Below, piece after piece: positions 1 to 8,035 of a stretch of 14,868 nt of DNA. Source of the stretch: Flavobacteriaceae bacterium (lineage in GTDB: Bacteria; Bacteroidota; Bacteroidia; Flavobacteriales; Flavobacteriaceae). The first letter of the stretch is position 1; every line of letters begins with the position of its first letter. The stretch is from positions 1-14,868 of the forward strand of contig DAOVTF010000010.1 of the NCBI GenBank assembly GCA_030633225.1, read 5' to 3'. Made by a program: the position numbers and the translations under genes. The notes under the pieces are model-generated. The model saw nothing but the letters and a program-made list of their open reading frames with translations, ran no database searches and had not been told where the DNA came from.

Positions 1-50
1 AACTTTCGTTGAGGTCTTTTTTGTTGGCTCTAACAAGTATTTTTGTACGT

Positions 51-76
51 AAAAAGAGTTAAAGTTTTAACTCTTT
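51..76 (-). terminator. Intrinsic terminator after tRNA-Ala
   Basis: Arms at 53-62 and 67-76 pair perfectly around a four-base loop, starting 10 bases after the 3' end of the tRNA. Read on the minus strand the stem ends in a run of five T (51-55). The hairpin is AT-rich, but its position directly behind a tRNA fits an intrinsic terminator. It could also stop transcription entering from the left. Bases 1-50 hold no feature I can assign; short open stretches exist in several frames but none can be identified. Confidence 0.7.
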
Positions 77-86
77 GATAATGAAG

Positions 87-160
87 TGGAGCTAGGGAGA
101 TTCGAACTCCCGACCTCTTGACTGCCAGTCAAGCACTCTAGCCAACTGAGCTATAGCCCC
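87..160 (-). tRNA. tRNA-Ala (anticodon GGC)
   Basis: The minus strand folds into a complete 74-base cloverleaf. The acceptor stem GGGGCTA/TAGCTCC contains the G3:U70 wobble pair, the identity element read by alanyl-tRNA synthetase. The anticodon stem CTTGA/TCAAG closes the loop CTGGCAG, giving anticodon GGC, which reads GCC and GCU alanine codons. The T arm carries the usual GTTCGAATC. The discriminator is A, and the next bases (CTT) show that CCA is not encoded and must be added by CCA-adding enzyme. Confidence 0.97.
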
Positions 161-214
161 AAATTATTTTTTGCTATTTTCTTTATATTAGCAGGCATCC
201 CAATAGAATACTTA

Positions 215-1012
215 TCAAACTTTTCCCTTTAATACTAATAATGGAATTTTACTTTCAAAATCAATTTTTTTAATCTTATCTTCTTCCCAAAGCTTCTTAA
301 AGAATCCTCTTTTTCGTCGAATAACACATATTAAATCTGGATTTTCTTCATGTAAAAACTCTAATACAGCTTGAAAAACAGTAGCATTTTCGGTTAGAAT
401 TAAATCAGATTTTATTTCATTCAATTCCTTATCTATTTCTAAATCTTTCTCTTTTAAATTGGGAGTCTTTACTTGTAATAAATTAACTGTTGTGTTAAAC
501 TCTTTTTGAATGCTAACTAAAGCGTTTAAAGCTGACTTACTTTTAATAATTCCCGATTTTACAGCCATTAGCACCTTAGAAATTGGCTTAAATTTAGCCA
601 TAGAAGGAATAATTAATACTGGTATTTTGGTGTCCTTAACAAAAGATCCAGTTACTTTACCCAAGAATATAGATTTGTCTGAAGTGTCATTTTTTGTTGA
701 AGTAATTAATAGATCTATTTTAAAAACATTAGCCAATTGCTCAATACTATCAATAATATTATATCCTTTTAAGGATTTAGATAAAATCTCAACATTTTTC
801 TTATCAACATTTGACAAATGATCTTTTAATATTTTTTTACTTTCTCTTTCAAACAGATCATCCATTTTTACAAAGGATCCTGAAATTTTTGAACTACTAA
901 AAACATGTATTAAATAAATTTTTGCATTTACCTGTTCTGCAAAATCAATTGCATATTGTAAAGTATTCACAGCATTTTCATTACTTCCTATTGGGACTAA
1001 TATATTTTTCAT
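215..1012 (-). CDS. Universal stress protein, tandem UspA domains
   Basis: Cytoplasmic universal stress protein of 265 residues with two UspA folds, roughly residues 1-138 and 145-265. The first starts with the typical MKNILVPIGS strand and ends with a GKVTGSF (118-124)...IPVLIIP segment that resembles the nucleotide-binding loop of ATP-binding Usp proteins, though the spacing is not the canonical G-x2-G-x9-G(S/T). The second domain is more diverged, and its matching loop is reduced to a basic CVIRRKRGFFKKL stretch, so it probably does not bind nucleotide. The first in-frame start is TTG at 1018, but the ATG at 1012 gives the family's normal N-terminus and is preferred. Such proteins usually support stress survival; no specific partner can be inferred here. 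Confidence 0.9.
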   Translation of the reverse strand: MKNILVPIGSNENAVNTLQYAIDFAEQVNAKIYLIHVFSSSKISGSFVKMDDLFERESKKILKDHLSNVDKKNVEILSKSLKGYNIIDSIEQLANVFKIDLLITSTKNDTSDKSIFLGKVTGSFVKDTKIPVLIIPSMAKFKPISKVLMAVKSGIIKSKSALNALVSIQKEFNTTVNLLQVKTPNLKEKDLEIDKELNEIKSDLILTENATVFQAVLEFLHEENPDLICVIRRKRGFFKKLWEEDKIKKIDFESKIPLLVLKGKV

Positions 1013-1053
1013 AATCAAATATTCTATATAATTGTGGTTTAAACATAAAGAAA

Positions 1054-1077
1054 ACTTCTAAATAATCACTCAGAAGT
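1054..1077 (-). terminator. Possible weak terminator after ahcY
   Basis: ACTTCT (1054-1059) and AGAAGT (1072-1077) can pair around a 12-base loop 15 bases beyond the ahcY stop. On the minus strand the stem is followed by TTTTCTTT. The stem is short and the loop long, so this is a tentative call. Confidence 0.35.
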
Positions 1078-1091
1078 ATTAATTATTAAGG

Positions 1092-2408
1092 TTAATACCT
1101 GTAGTACTCAGGCTTATAAGGTCCTTCAACTTTTACTCCAATATATTCAGCTTGATCTGTTCTTAATTCATCCAGCTCAACACCTATTTTTTCTAAATGT
1201 AATCGTGCTACTTTTTCATCTAAATGTTTTGGTAACATATATACTTTGTTCTCATACTTTTCCGGGTAATTCCATAATTCAATTTGTGCCAAAGTTTGAT
1301 TAGTAAATGAATTGCTCATTACAAAACTTGGATGACCCGTTGCGCAACCTAAATTTACCAATCTGCCTTCTGCCAATAAAATAATTTCTTTTCCATCAAT
1401 ATTGTATTGATCAACTTGAGGTTTGATCTCTACTTTGGTATCACCATAATTATTGTTTAACCAGGCAACATCAATTTCATTATCAAAATGACCAATATTA
1501 CAGACAATAGCTTTGTCTTTTAAAGCTCTAAAATGACGTTCTTGTATAATATCTTTATTTCCGGTTGTTGTAATAACTATATCAGCTTTTCCAATAACAT
1601 TATCCATTTTTTTAACTTCAAAACCTTCCATAGCTGCTTGTAATGCACAAATTGGATCTATTTCTGTAACAATTACTCTGGCACCTGTACCTTTAAATGA
1701 AGCTGCTGTACCTTTACCAACATCACCAAAACCAGCTACAACTATTACCTTACCTGCCATCATAGTATCGGTTGCTCGTCGAATTGCATCAACTGCACTC
1801 TCTCTACAACCGTATTTATTATCAAATTTTGATTTTGTAACCGAATCATTAACATTGATTACTGGTAAAGGTAAATTGTCAGATTTCATTCTATCATATA
1901 AACGATGAACACCTGTTGTTGTTTCTTCTGAAATACCTCCAATCCCTTCAATCAATTCAGGATATTTATCTAATACCATATTGGTTAAGTCTCCACCATC
2001 GTCAAGTATCATATTCAAAGGTTTCTTCTCTTCACCAAAAAATAAAGTCTGCTCTATACACCAATCGAACTCCTCTTCGTTCATACCTTTCCAAGCATAA
2101 ACAGAAATTCCAGCTTCAGCAATAGCTGCAGCAGCTTGATCTTGTGTGGAAAAAATATTACAAGAGCTCCAGGTTACTTCTGCACCAAGTTCAATCAAAG
2201 TTTCAATTAAAACTGCTGTTTGAATTGTCATGTGTAAACACCCAGCAATTCTTGCTCCTTTTAGGGGTTTATCATTTTTATACTCTTCTCTCAAACTCAT
2301 CAAACCAGGCATTTCCGCTTCAGCCAAATGAATTTCTTTTCTACCCCAATCTGCAAGATTGATATCTTTAACTTTATATTTTATGTATGTTGATGTTTTA
2401 GAATTCAT
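1092..2408 (-). CDS. ahcY: Adenosylhomocysteinase (SAH hydrolase)
   Basis: S-adenosyl-L-homocysteine hydrolase, 438 residues, near the usual length of 430-470. It reversibly splits S-adenosylhomocysteine into adenosine and homocysteine, removing product inhibition from methyltransferases and feeding methionine recycling. Visible family signatures: [15 protein letters not shown] near residues 57-71, [13 protein letters not shown] (186-198) with substrate and catalytic residues, the NAD-binding glycine loop GFGDVGKG (226-233), and the C-terminal YKPEYYRY whose Lys and Tyr reach into the neighbouring subunit's NAD site. The ATG at 2408 gives the usual N-terminus. It is divergent from the phosphopantetheinyl transferase gene, with a TAnnTTTG-type promoter box just upstream. 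Function is certain by family resemblance. Confidence 0.98.
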   Translation of the reverse strand: MNSKTSTYIKYKVKDINLADWGRKEIHLAEAEMPGLMSLREEYKNDKPLKGARIAGCLHMTIQTAVLIETLIELGAEVTWSSCNIFSTQDQAAAAIAEAGISVYAWKGMNEEEFDWCIEQTLFFGEEKKPLNMILDDGGDLTNMVLDKYPELIEGIGGISEETTTGVHRLYDRMKSDNLPLPVINVNDSVTKSKFDNKYGCRESAVDAIRRATDTMMAGKVIVVAGFGDVGKGTAASFKGTGARVIVTEIDPICALQAAMEGFEVKKMDNVIGKADIVITTTGNKDIIQERHFRALKDKAIVCNIGHFDNEIDVAWLNNNYGDTKVEIKPQVDQYNIDGKEIILLAEGRLVNLGCATGHPSFVMSNSFTNQTLAQIELWNYPEKYENKVYMLPKHLDEKVARLHLEKIGVELDELRTDQAEYIGVKVEGPYKPEYYRY

Positions 2409-2422
2409 AATATTTATATTTG
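2390..2422 (+). promoter_or_regulatory. Promoter of PPTase-GGGPS-pnuC operon
   Basis: TATATTTG at 2415-2422 matches the Bacteroidetes -7 box TAnnTTTG exactly. A TTG at 2390-2392 lies 22 bases upstream, within the accepted 17-23 spacing for the -33 box. The box is about 42 bases before the ATG at 2464, and its -33 part lies in the 5' end of the divergent ahcY. Recognised by motif only. Confidence 0.6.
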
Positions 2423-2434
2423 CTTTTGAGTTTG

Positions 2435-2442
2435 CAAAAATA
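2435..2442 (-). promoter_or_regulatory. -7 box of the ahcY promoter
   Basis: On the minus strand 2442-2435 reads TATTTTTG, a full match to TAnnTTTG, 27 bases before the ahcY ATG. No good -33 TTG at standard spacing is obvious. With the plus-strand box at 2415-2422 this makes a compact divergent promoter region whose two boxes are only 12 bases apart. Confidence 0.55.
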
Positions 2443-2463
2443 CAAAATACAGTCCAAATAATA

Positions 2464-3096
2464 ATGCCGCTTTATAAAACTATAAACCCAAATAAAAACA
2501 CTACGCTTTTAGTATGGAAAATTGAAGAATCTTTTGATGATTTATTTAATGTTATAGACTTAAATGAAAATAGTTTAAAACGATTAAATGGAATGCGATC
2601 AGAGTTGCATCAAAGAGCATTTTTGAGTGTTAGACATTTATTAAACCTTGCTGGATATAGTGATTTTGATTTGTACTATAACAAATATGGTAAGCCATTG
2701 TTAATAGATAAAAAAAATATTTCGATAACGCATTCCCATCAATTTTCGGCTGTAATAATTAGCGATACAGATGTTGGAATTGATATTGAAAAGAACCGCC
2801 CAAAAATAATACGAATTCAAGATAAATTTGTAAATACTGATGTTGATTCTCTATCGGATGAAGATATTGTAAAGCAACTAACCGTAATTTGGGGAGCAAA
2901 AGAAGCTATGTATAAAATCTATCCTTATGGTGGGTTGAGTTTTCACAATCATATTTCTATAGATCCTTTTTTATTTGCTAATAAAAAATCAACTGGAAAG
3001 GTTATTTTTGAGGACTGGAAAAAGAAATACCAAATAAATTTTATGTTTTTTGATGAGGGGTTTACTTTGGTTTATGCAATTCCAATAAAAAGTTGA
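2464..3096 (+). CDS. 4'-phosphopantetheinyl transferase superfamily protein
   Basis: Transfers the phosphopantetheine arm of CoA to a serine of carrier proteins. The 210-residue length fits the Sfp-type two-lobed family rather than the ~125-residue AcpS. Motifs seen: HSH (90-92) in the [10 protein letters not shown] strand, GIDIE (105-109) with the metal-binding Asp and Glu, and WGAKEAMYK (143-151) with the WxxKEAxxK signature. The open frame extends upstream to 2359, but that part would overlap ahcY and encode a hydrophobic non-family leader; the ATG at 2464 gives a normal start. It ends at 3096, touching the next gene, so it heads an operon. It may activate fatty-acid or secondary-metabolite carrier proteins; no carrier gene lies nearby to decide. 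Confidence 0.9.
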   Translation: MPLYKTINPNKNTTLLVWKIEESFDDLFNVIDLNENSLKRLNGMRSELHQRAFLSVRHLLNLAGYSDFDLYYNKYGKPLLIDKKNISITHSHQFSAVIISDTDVGIDIEKNRPKIIRIQDKFVNTDVDSLSDEDIVKQLTVIWGAKEAMYKIYPYGGLSFHNHISIDPFLFANKKSTGKVIFEDWKKKYQINFMFFDEGFTLVYAIPIKS

Positions 3097-3098
3097 AA

Positions 3099-3818
3099 GT
3101 GAACACTATCTATACCAAAATACTATCTTCAAAAAAGAAGGGTAAAAAACTACTTGCTGTTTTGCTTGATCCGGAAAAGTTAGATTTATCTAAGCTTTCT
3201 GAAACCATCAAGAAAATCAATGAAAAAAGTGTTGATTTTATTTTTGTTGGTGGGAGCACCGTAAAAAACGGAATAACAGATAATGTGGTTCAAAAAATTA
3301 AATTACTCACAACAATTCCAATAGTATTATTCCCTGGTGATTATAGCCAAATTACAAATAAGGCTGAGGCTATTTTGTTTCTTTCTTTACTATCAGGTAG
3401 AAACCCAGAATACTTAATTGAACAACAAATAAAATCGGTTCCATTGATACAAAATTCTGAATTAGAAGTGATTCCTACAGGATATATTTTAATTGATGGT
3501 GGTATAGAAACAGCTGTACAAAGAGTGAGTCAAACAAAACCTATTTCTCAATACAAATTAGATGCTATTACCAATACGGCTTATGCAGGTATGCTTATGG
3601 GAAATAAATTGATTTATTTAGAGGCAGGAAGCGGTGCAAAATATCCGGTTTCCAAAGAAATTATTAATTCTGTAAATCAAAAAATAAATATTCCTTTAAT
3701 TGTTGGTGGTGGTATAAAAACCAAGAAACAATTAGATACTGCTTACCAAAATGGTGCTGATTTGGTTGTAATTGGTAATGGTTTTGAAGAAAATAGTAGT
3801 TTGCTTTTTCAGTTATAA
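3099..3818 (+). CDS. Geranylgeranylglyceryl/heptaprenylglyceryl phosphate synthase, PcrB family
   Basis: TIM-barrel prenyltransferase that joins a polyprenyl diphosphate to sn-glycerol-1-phosphate, the ether-lipid reaction best known from archaea but conserved in many Bacteroidetes. Family landmarks in order: LLDPEK, FVGGST, LFPGDYSQI, LSLLSGRNPEYLIE, PTGYILIDGG, YLEAGSGA, the phosphate-binding LIVGGGI, and ADLVVIGNG. The end product in Bacteroidetes is not settled. No ATG is available at the N-terminus: candidates are TTG at 3093, overlapping the stop of the previous gene, and GTG at 3099, which gives MNTIYTKIL and is chosen here by length and codon preference. Either way it is translationally close to the upstream transferase gene. 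Family assignment is firm; the exact start is not. Confidence 0.9.
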   Translation: MNTIYTKILSSKKKGKKLLAVLLDPEKLDLSKLSETIKKINEKSVDFIFVGGSTVKNGITDNVVQKIKLLTTIPIVLFPGDYSQITNKAEAILFLSLLSGRNPEYLIEQQIKSVPLIQNSELEVIPTGYILIDGGIETAVQRVSQTKPISQYKLDAITNTAYAGMLMGNKLIYLEAGSGAKYPVSKEIINSVNQKINIPLIVGGGIKTKKQLDTAYQNGADLVVIGNGFEENSSLLFQL

Positions 3819-3836
3819 CAAATCAGAAAATTGATT

Positions 3837-4538
3837 ATGAATGAGTTTATCGATTTTTTTTTAGAGCCTTATAAAACAGCGTCCTCTTTAAATATTATAC
3901 TAGAATTTACAGCAGCTTTATTTGGTGTGATTAGTGTTTTTTATGCTAAAAAAGAAAATATTCTGGTTTTTCCTACCGGTATAATAAGTACCGGAATCTA
4001 TGTTTATCTATTAACTCAATGGGACTTGTATGGTGATTTAATAATAAACATTTACTATACTTTAATGAGCATTTACGGGTGGTATATGTGGTCAAAGATT
4101 ATTGATGATCATAAGCATCATATTCCTATAACCAGAACAAGTCTTAATGATAAATTAAAAACTATTGGCATTATTTTAGGTACATCTATTTTTGTTATAA
4201 TTGTTTATAGATATTACAATGTAATGCCAAACCATTTAGGGTTTACAGAAAGTATAGACTATGCTTATATCAATATGACTTCTGGTGATCTAGAAAAATT
4301 TAGAAAAATAACACCATTTTTAGATACATTTACAACTGGAATATTTTTTGGCGCCATGTGGTTAATGGCAAATAAAAAAATAGAAAACTGGATTCTATGG
4401 ATAGCTGGTAATATAGTTTCCATACCTTTATATTTTGTAAAAGGTTTTGGTTTTACTGGAATTCAATACACAATCTTTTTAATTTTAGCAATATCTGGAT
4501 ATTTAGCATGGAAGAAAAGCTTAAACAAAAGTCTATAA
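3837..4538 (+). CDS. pnuC: PnuC-family vitamin transporter
   Basis: Inner-membrane facilitator of the PnuC family, 233 residues, with six to seven predicted hydrophobic segments. PnuC proteins move nicotinamide riboside, and relatives (PnuT, PnuX) move thiamine or riboflavin; uptake is driven by phosphorylation inside the cell. Visible: FGVISVFYAKKENILVFPTGIISTG, the WxxW in YGWYMWSK in the middle of the protein, and the C-terminal IPLYFVKGFGFTGIQYTIF...GYLAWKK block typical of the family. A polar stretch (about residues 125-160) separates the two halves. TTG at 3831 is in frame but ATG at 3837 is preferred. The following kinase gene overlaps it by 31 bases, a common trapping pair. A thiamine substrate is possible because a TPP riboswitch controls the receptor downstream, but this operon shows no riboswitch. 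Confidence 0.88.
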   Translation: MNEFIDFFLEPYKTASSLNIILEFTAALFGVISVFYAKKENILVFPTGIISTGIYVYLLTQWDLYGDLIINIYYTLMSIYGWYMWSKIIDDHKHHIPITRTSLNDKLKTIGIILGTSIFVIIVYRYYNVMPNHLGFTESIDYAYINMTSGDLEKFRKITPFLDTFTTGIFFGAMWLMANKKIENWILWIAGNIVSIPLYFVKGFGFTGIQYTIFLILAISGYLAWKKSLNKSL

Positions 4539-5161
4539 ATATTATTAAAGTAGTGTTATTTGGCCCAGAAAGCAGTGGGAAAACAACACTTTCAAAGCAA
4601 TTGGCAAGATATTACAATACAGTTTGGGTTCCTGAATATGCTAGAGATTATTTACAGAAAAAATGGAACTACGAAAGAAAAACATGTGAAAATTCTGACT
4701 TATTGCCTATTGCAATTGGACAAATGAAATTAGAAAATGAATTGGCTGAAAAAGCTGATAAAATTTTAATCTGTGATACTGATTTGTTAGAAACCAAAAT
4801 TTATTCTGAAGAATATTATGGTGGATTTGTTAATCCTGACTTAGAAAAAGCGGCAATAAATAATACATACGATTTGTATTTACTTACTTATATAGATACT
4901 CCATGGGAAAAAGATGATTTAAGAGATAGGCCTGATCAACGTTTAGAAATGTTTAAAGCATTTGAGAATGCATTAAAAAAGTATAATCGTCCATACATAA
5001 TATTAAAGGGAGATAAAATAACACGAGTAAAGAAAGCTACAAATAGAATCGATGAAATTTTAAGCTCCAAATCTAATTTAAAAAGCTTTTCAGATGATTT
5101 AACCGATTTAGATTTACATTATTTACACCAGCAAACTGATGATGACTCAAGTATTCAGTAA
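4508..5161 (+). CDS. NadR-like AAA/P-loop kinase
   Basis: Cytoplasmic ATP-binding protein of 217 residues resembling the C-terminal ribosylnicotinamide kinase part of NadR, without the adenylyltransferase domain. The Walker A loop GPESSGKTT is at residues 19-27, followed by VPEYARDYL, a CDTDLLETKIYSEEYYG strand in the Walker B region, and DLRDRPDQR, all NadR-kinase-like. The start overlaps the end of pnuC by 31 bases, indicating translational coupling. The expected role is to phosphorylate the vitamin brought in by PnuC, trapping it: nicotinamide riboside by analogy, possibly thiamine. Which substrate cannot be decided from the sequence. The tail from residue 185 is acidic and Ser/Asp-rich and probably disordered. 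Confidence 0.82.
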   Translation: MEEKLKQKSINIIKVVLFGPESSGKTTLSKQLARYYNTVWVPEYARDYLQKKWNYERKTCENSDLLPIAIGQMKLENELAEKADKILICDTDLLETKIYSEEYYGGFVNPDLEKAAINNTYDLYLLTYIDTPWEKDDLRDRPDQRLEMFKAFENALKKYNRPYIILKGDKITRVKKATNRIDEILSSKSNLKSFSDDLTDLDLHYLHQQTDDDSSIQ

Positions 5162-5164
5162 ATT

Positions 5165-5569
5165 ATGAATACAGATATGCTTTTAAAAGAACTCAACTTT
5201 AAAGCGGTTCGCTCTAGCGGACCGGGAGGTCAACATGCAAATAAAGTTTCTTCAAAAATTCAATTAATGTTTGATATAGAAAATTCTGCATCTTTTACAG
5301 AAGAAGAAAAGGATTTGCTTTTGAAAAAATTAAAAAGTAAGCTTACCAAAGAAAATATTTTAATTCTAACTTCTGAAGAATCTAGAAGTCAACATAAAAA
5401 TAAAGAAATTGTTATTGAAAAATTTCACGAATCTATTAAACAAGCATTACATGTATCTATTAAAAGAAAAGCTACAAAACCAAGTAAATCTTCCATTAAA
5501 AAGCGTTTAGAAAAAAAGAAAAAGCATGCATTTAAAAAGGTTTCAAGGCAAAAGCCAAAACTTGATTAG
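5165..5569 (+). CDS. arfB: Alternative ribosome-rescue factor ArfB (peptidyl-tRNA hydrolase)
   Basis: Small release-factor-like protein of 134 residues (ArfB/YaeJ family). The catalytic GGQ motif is at residues 21-23 within RSSGPGGQHANKVSSK; its Gln methylation and peptide-releasing role are known for the family. The Lys/Arg-rich C-terminal tail (about 100-134, including KKRLEKKKKHAFKK) is what enters the empty mRNA channel of stalled ribosomes. It begins 3 bases after the NadR-like gene and closes the operon. No codon-recognition domain is present, as expected for ArfB rather than RF1/RF2. Assignment is firm. Confidence 0.93.
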   Translation: MNTDMLLKELNFKAVRSSGPGGQHANKVSSKIQLMFDIENSASFTEEEKDLLLKKLKSKLTKENILILTSEESRSQHKNKEIVIEKFHESIKQALHVSIKRKATKPSKSSIKKRLEKKKKHAFKKVSRQKPKLD

Positions 5570-5578
5570 ACTTCAAAT

Positions 5579-5603
5579 AAAATATTTTTCTTTTTAATAT
5601 TTT
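5579..5603 (+). terminator. Possible AT-only terminator after arfB
   Basis: AAAATATT (5579-5586) and AATATTTT (5596-5603) can pair around a T/C-rich 9-base loop, 10 bases after the arfB stop. The stem has no G-C pair and the tail is only mixed T/A, so termination may be weak. Confidence 0.25.
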
Positions 5604-5622
5604 CTATATCATAATTCATTTG

Positions 5623-5630
5623 TAAATTTG
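5623..5630 (+). promoter_or_regulatory. -7 box upstream of the TPP riboswitch
   Basis: TAAATTTG matches TAnnTTTG exactly. A start of transcription a few bases downstream would put the riboswitch at the extreme 5' end of the RNA, as expected. No clear TTG is seen 17-23 bases upstream. It separates the receptor gene from the upstream operon. Confidence 0.55.
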
Positions 5631-5635
5631 CCACG

Positions 5636-5717
5636 AATTCGGGGTGCCAGTTTAAAATATTAACGGCTGAGATGATACCCATAGAACCTGAACAGGTAAT
5701 GCTGTTTAGGGAAATGA
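5636..5717 (+). promoter_or_regulatory. TPP riboswitch (THI element)
   Basis: Contains the conserved TPP aptamer core in the right order: GGGGTGCC (5641-5648), CTGAGA (5667-5672) followed by ATGATACCC (to 5680), GAACCTG (5684-5690), ACAGGTAATGC (5692-5702) and AGGGAA (5708-5713). Thiamine pyrophosphate binding folds the RNA and represses the downstream gene. The 67-base leader after the aptamer is pyrimidine-rich and shows no convincing terminator hairpin, so control may act on translation initiation or use a platform I cannot see. Its presence marks the downstream TonB receptor as a thiamine-responsive transporter. Confidence 0.96.
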
Positions 5718-5784
5718 TGACTCTTCTCTCCTTTTTATTTTTCATTTTATTCCGAAAAAGTTTAAAATTATTGGATAAATTAAA

Positions 5785-7971
5785 ATGAAAAATTATTTCT
5801 TAACCATTTTAGTGTTGCTCATTGGTGTAATTTCATATGCTCAAGAAAATAGTATATTGAATGATACTGTTAATTTAGATGAGGTTTTGGTAAAAGCAAC
5901 TAGGGTTGATAAAAAAGCTCCATTTACTCAAAACAATATAACCAAGCAAGAAATTGAAGAAAGAAATCTAGGTCAAGATATTCCTATTTTATTGAATTAT
6001 TTACCAAATGTTATAACTACATCTGATGCTGGTGCTGGAGTTGGATACACGGGTATTAGAGTTAGAGGTAGTGATGCAACTCGGGTAAATGTAACCATCA
6101 ACGGAATTCCATTAAATGATAGTGAATCTCATAGTGTTTTTTGGGTTAATATGCCAGATTTTGCAAGCTCAACCCAAAGCATGCAGTTGCAAAGAGGTGT
6201 GGGTTCATCTACCAATGGTGCAGGAGCTTTTGGTGCGAGTCTGAGTTTGTCTACTAATGGTATCAAAGACAAGGCTTTCGCCGAATTAGATTTGTCTGCA
6301 GGTTCGTATAATACTTTTAAAACAAATGTTCAATTTGGAACTGGAACTTTGAATAGTTTAGGGGGTTTTAAAGCTGAGTTTACCGGTAGAATCTCGAAAA
6401 TTGAAAGTGATGGATATATTGATAGAGCATCTTCTGATTTAAAATCGGTATACCTATCTGCTAGTTTTTTTAATGAAAATACTTTGATAAAAGCGATTGC
6501 TTTTGGCGGACATGAAATTACATATCAAGCCTGGTACGGTATTGATGCTGAAACTTTAAAAACTGATAGAACTTATAATCCTGCTGGAGAGATTTACGAT
6601 GATAATGGAGAATTTGTTAGCTTCTATGACAATCAGGTTGATGATTATAAACAAGATCATTATCAGCTACATATCAATCATAATTTTGAAAATGATTGGA
6701 TAGCTAATCTTGCTTTCCATTATACTTATGGTAGAGGTTTTTATGAGCAATATAAAAATGATCGAGATTTTTCTGACTATGGTTATCAACCAATTATTGT
6801 TGATGGAGAACTTATTAATACGACCGATCTAGTTCAACGAAAATGGTTAAATAATGATTTTTATGGTACAACTTTTTCACTTTTAAAAAACTTTGATAAT
6901 TGGAGTTTAATTTTTGGAGGAGCTTATAATAAATATGATGGCGATCATTTTGGGAAAGTAATTTGGGCTAAGTATGGAAGTGAAATGATAAATGATAAAT
7001 TCTATGACAACACGGGTGTAAAAAAGGATTTTAACATCTACGCTAAAGCAGATTATTCTATCGATGAAAATTGGAGTGTTTTTGCTGATGTACAATTCCG
7101 TAAAGTTGATTATAAAGTAAATGGTATTGATGAGGGGCCATCAAATATTGAAATTAGTGATAAAAATAATTTTATCAATCCAAAATTAGGAGTGAGTTAC
7201 TTTTTAGATCATAGCAATTTTTACTTATCCTATGCCAGAGCAAATAAAGAACCTAAAAGAGCTGACTATTTAGCAAATAATAATGTAAAACCAGAAACTT
7301 TAGATGATTTTGAATTGGGCTGGAAATACAAAACAAACAAATTTTTGTTGAATACCAACATCTATTATATGCATTATAAAGATCAATTGGTGTTAACGGG
7401 TAGTTTAGATGATGTGGGGAATCCAATAGCCAATAATATTGGAAATAGTTATCGTTTAGGTTTAGAAATTGAATCTGCAATTAATATTTTGAACAATTTG
7501 CAATGGCAACCAAATATCGCATTAAGTATCAATAAAAATATTGATAAGTACGCTGAATTTGATGGTATATTACAAGGTTTCGGGAATACTGATTTGTCTT
7601 ATTCACCGGCAATTGTAGTTAGTAGTAATATTGTTTATCAGCCTATTAAAAATATTAATATTAGCTTATTATCAAAGTTTGTTGGAAATCAATATATGAG
7701 TAATATTGAACATGAAAATTCTAAATTAGATAGCTATTTTGTAAACGACATGTTGGTAAGCTATGAATTACAATCTAATAAACTTTTTAAATCGATTAAA
7801 TTTAGTGGGATGTTAAATAACATGTTTAATGTTAAATATGTTTCAAACGGATATTTTTATACTTACGATGATACCTGGTCAGACCCAAATAATATTACTA
7901 CAATCACTGGGGCAGGATATTATCCACAAGCCAAAATTAATTTTTTACTTGGTGTAACTTTGAAATTTTAA
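5785..7971 (+). CDS. TonB-dependent outer-membrane receptor, predicted thiamine uptake
   Basis: Outer-membrane TonB-dependent receptor of 728 residues. A Sec signal peptide (MKNYFLTILVLLIGVISYAQ) is followed by a short segment with LDEVLVKATR resembling a TonB box, then the plug domain (about 45-155, with YTGIRVRGSDATRVNVTINGIPLND and the GSSTNGAGAFGASLSL end), then a beta-barrel to the C-terminus, which closes with the aromatic LLGVTLKF. It lacks the carboxypeptidase-like N-terminal domain found in many polysaccharide receptors of this phylum, fitting a small-molecule ligand. The TPP riboswitch upstream predicts that it imports thiamine or its phosphates or precursors; this is inference from regulation. 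It appears monocistronic, with no SusD partner, and faces the convergent gene at 8036. Confidence 0.93.
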   Translation: MKNYFLTILVLLIGVISYAQENSILNDTVNLDEVLVKATRVDKKAPFTQNNITKQEIEERNLGQDIPILLNYLPNVITTSDAGAGVGYTGIRVRGSDATRVNVTINGIPLNDSESHSVFWVNMPDFASSTQSMQLQRGVGSSTNGAGAFGASLSLSTNGIKDKAFAELDLSAGSYNTFKTNVQFGTGTLNSLGGFKAEFTGRISKIESDGYIDRASSDLKSVYLSASFFNENTLIKAIAFGGHEITYQAWYGIDAETLKTDRTYNPAGEIYDDNGEFVSFYDNQVDDYKQDHYQLHINHNFENDWIANLAFHYTYGRGFYEQYKNDRDFSDYGYQPIIVDGELINTTDLVQRKWLNNDFYGTTFSLLKNFDNWSLIFGGAYNKYDGDHFGKVIWAKYGSEMINDKFYDNTGVKKDFNIYAKADYSIDENWSVFADVQFRKVDYKVNGIDEGPSNIEISDKNNFINPKLGVSYFLDHSNFYLSYARANKEPKRADYLANNNVKPETLDDFELGWKYKTNKFLLNTNIYYMHYKDQLVLTGSLDDVGNPIANNIGNSYRLGLEIESAINILNNLQWQPNIALSINKNIDKYAEFDGILQGFGNTDLSYSPAIVVSSNIVYQPIKNINISLLSKFVGNQYMSNIEHENSKLDSYFVNDMLVSYELQSNKLFKSIKFSGMLNNMFNVKYVSNGYFYTYDDTWSDPNNITTITGAGYYPQAKINFLLGVTLKF

Positions 7972-7975
7972 TTAC

Positions 7976-8010
7976 AAAAAAAAGAGGCTGTTATGAATAA
8001 CAGTCTCTTT
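7976..8010. terminator. Bidirectional terminator between convergent genes
   Basis: Arms 7981-7994 and 7997-8010 pair over 14 positions, with one G-U, around a tight turn. On the minus strand the hairpin is followed by eight T (7976-7983), a strong intrinsic terminator for the DUF2892 gene. On the plus strand the tail TCTCTTTCTT is poorer but can serve the TonB receptor gene. Confidence 0.85.
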
Positions 8011-8035
8011 CTTAAAAAGGGGGAAAGGAAATTTT

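Noticed and set aside
1..50. Possible C-terminal end of a gene at the left edge
   Set aside because: Several frames are open over this short stretch and no protein family can be recognised, so no call is justified.
510..821. Plus-strand open frame of 103 residues opposite the universal stress protein
   Set aside because: It is the antisense shadow of a well-supported Usp gene and shows no family features.
1916..2362. Two short plus-strand open frames opposite ahcY
   Set aside because: Both are antisense to the highly conserved ahcY and have low-complexity, non-protein-like composition.
2359..2463. N-terminal extension of the phosphopantetheinyl transferase
   Set aside because: It would overlap the 5' end of ahcY and both promoter boxes, and is a hydrophobic leader without family resemblance; the ATG at 2464 fits.
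6907..7480. Minus-strand short open frames within the TonB receptor gene
   Set aside because: They are antisense shadows of a continuous receptor frame with no recognisable domain.
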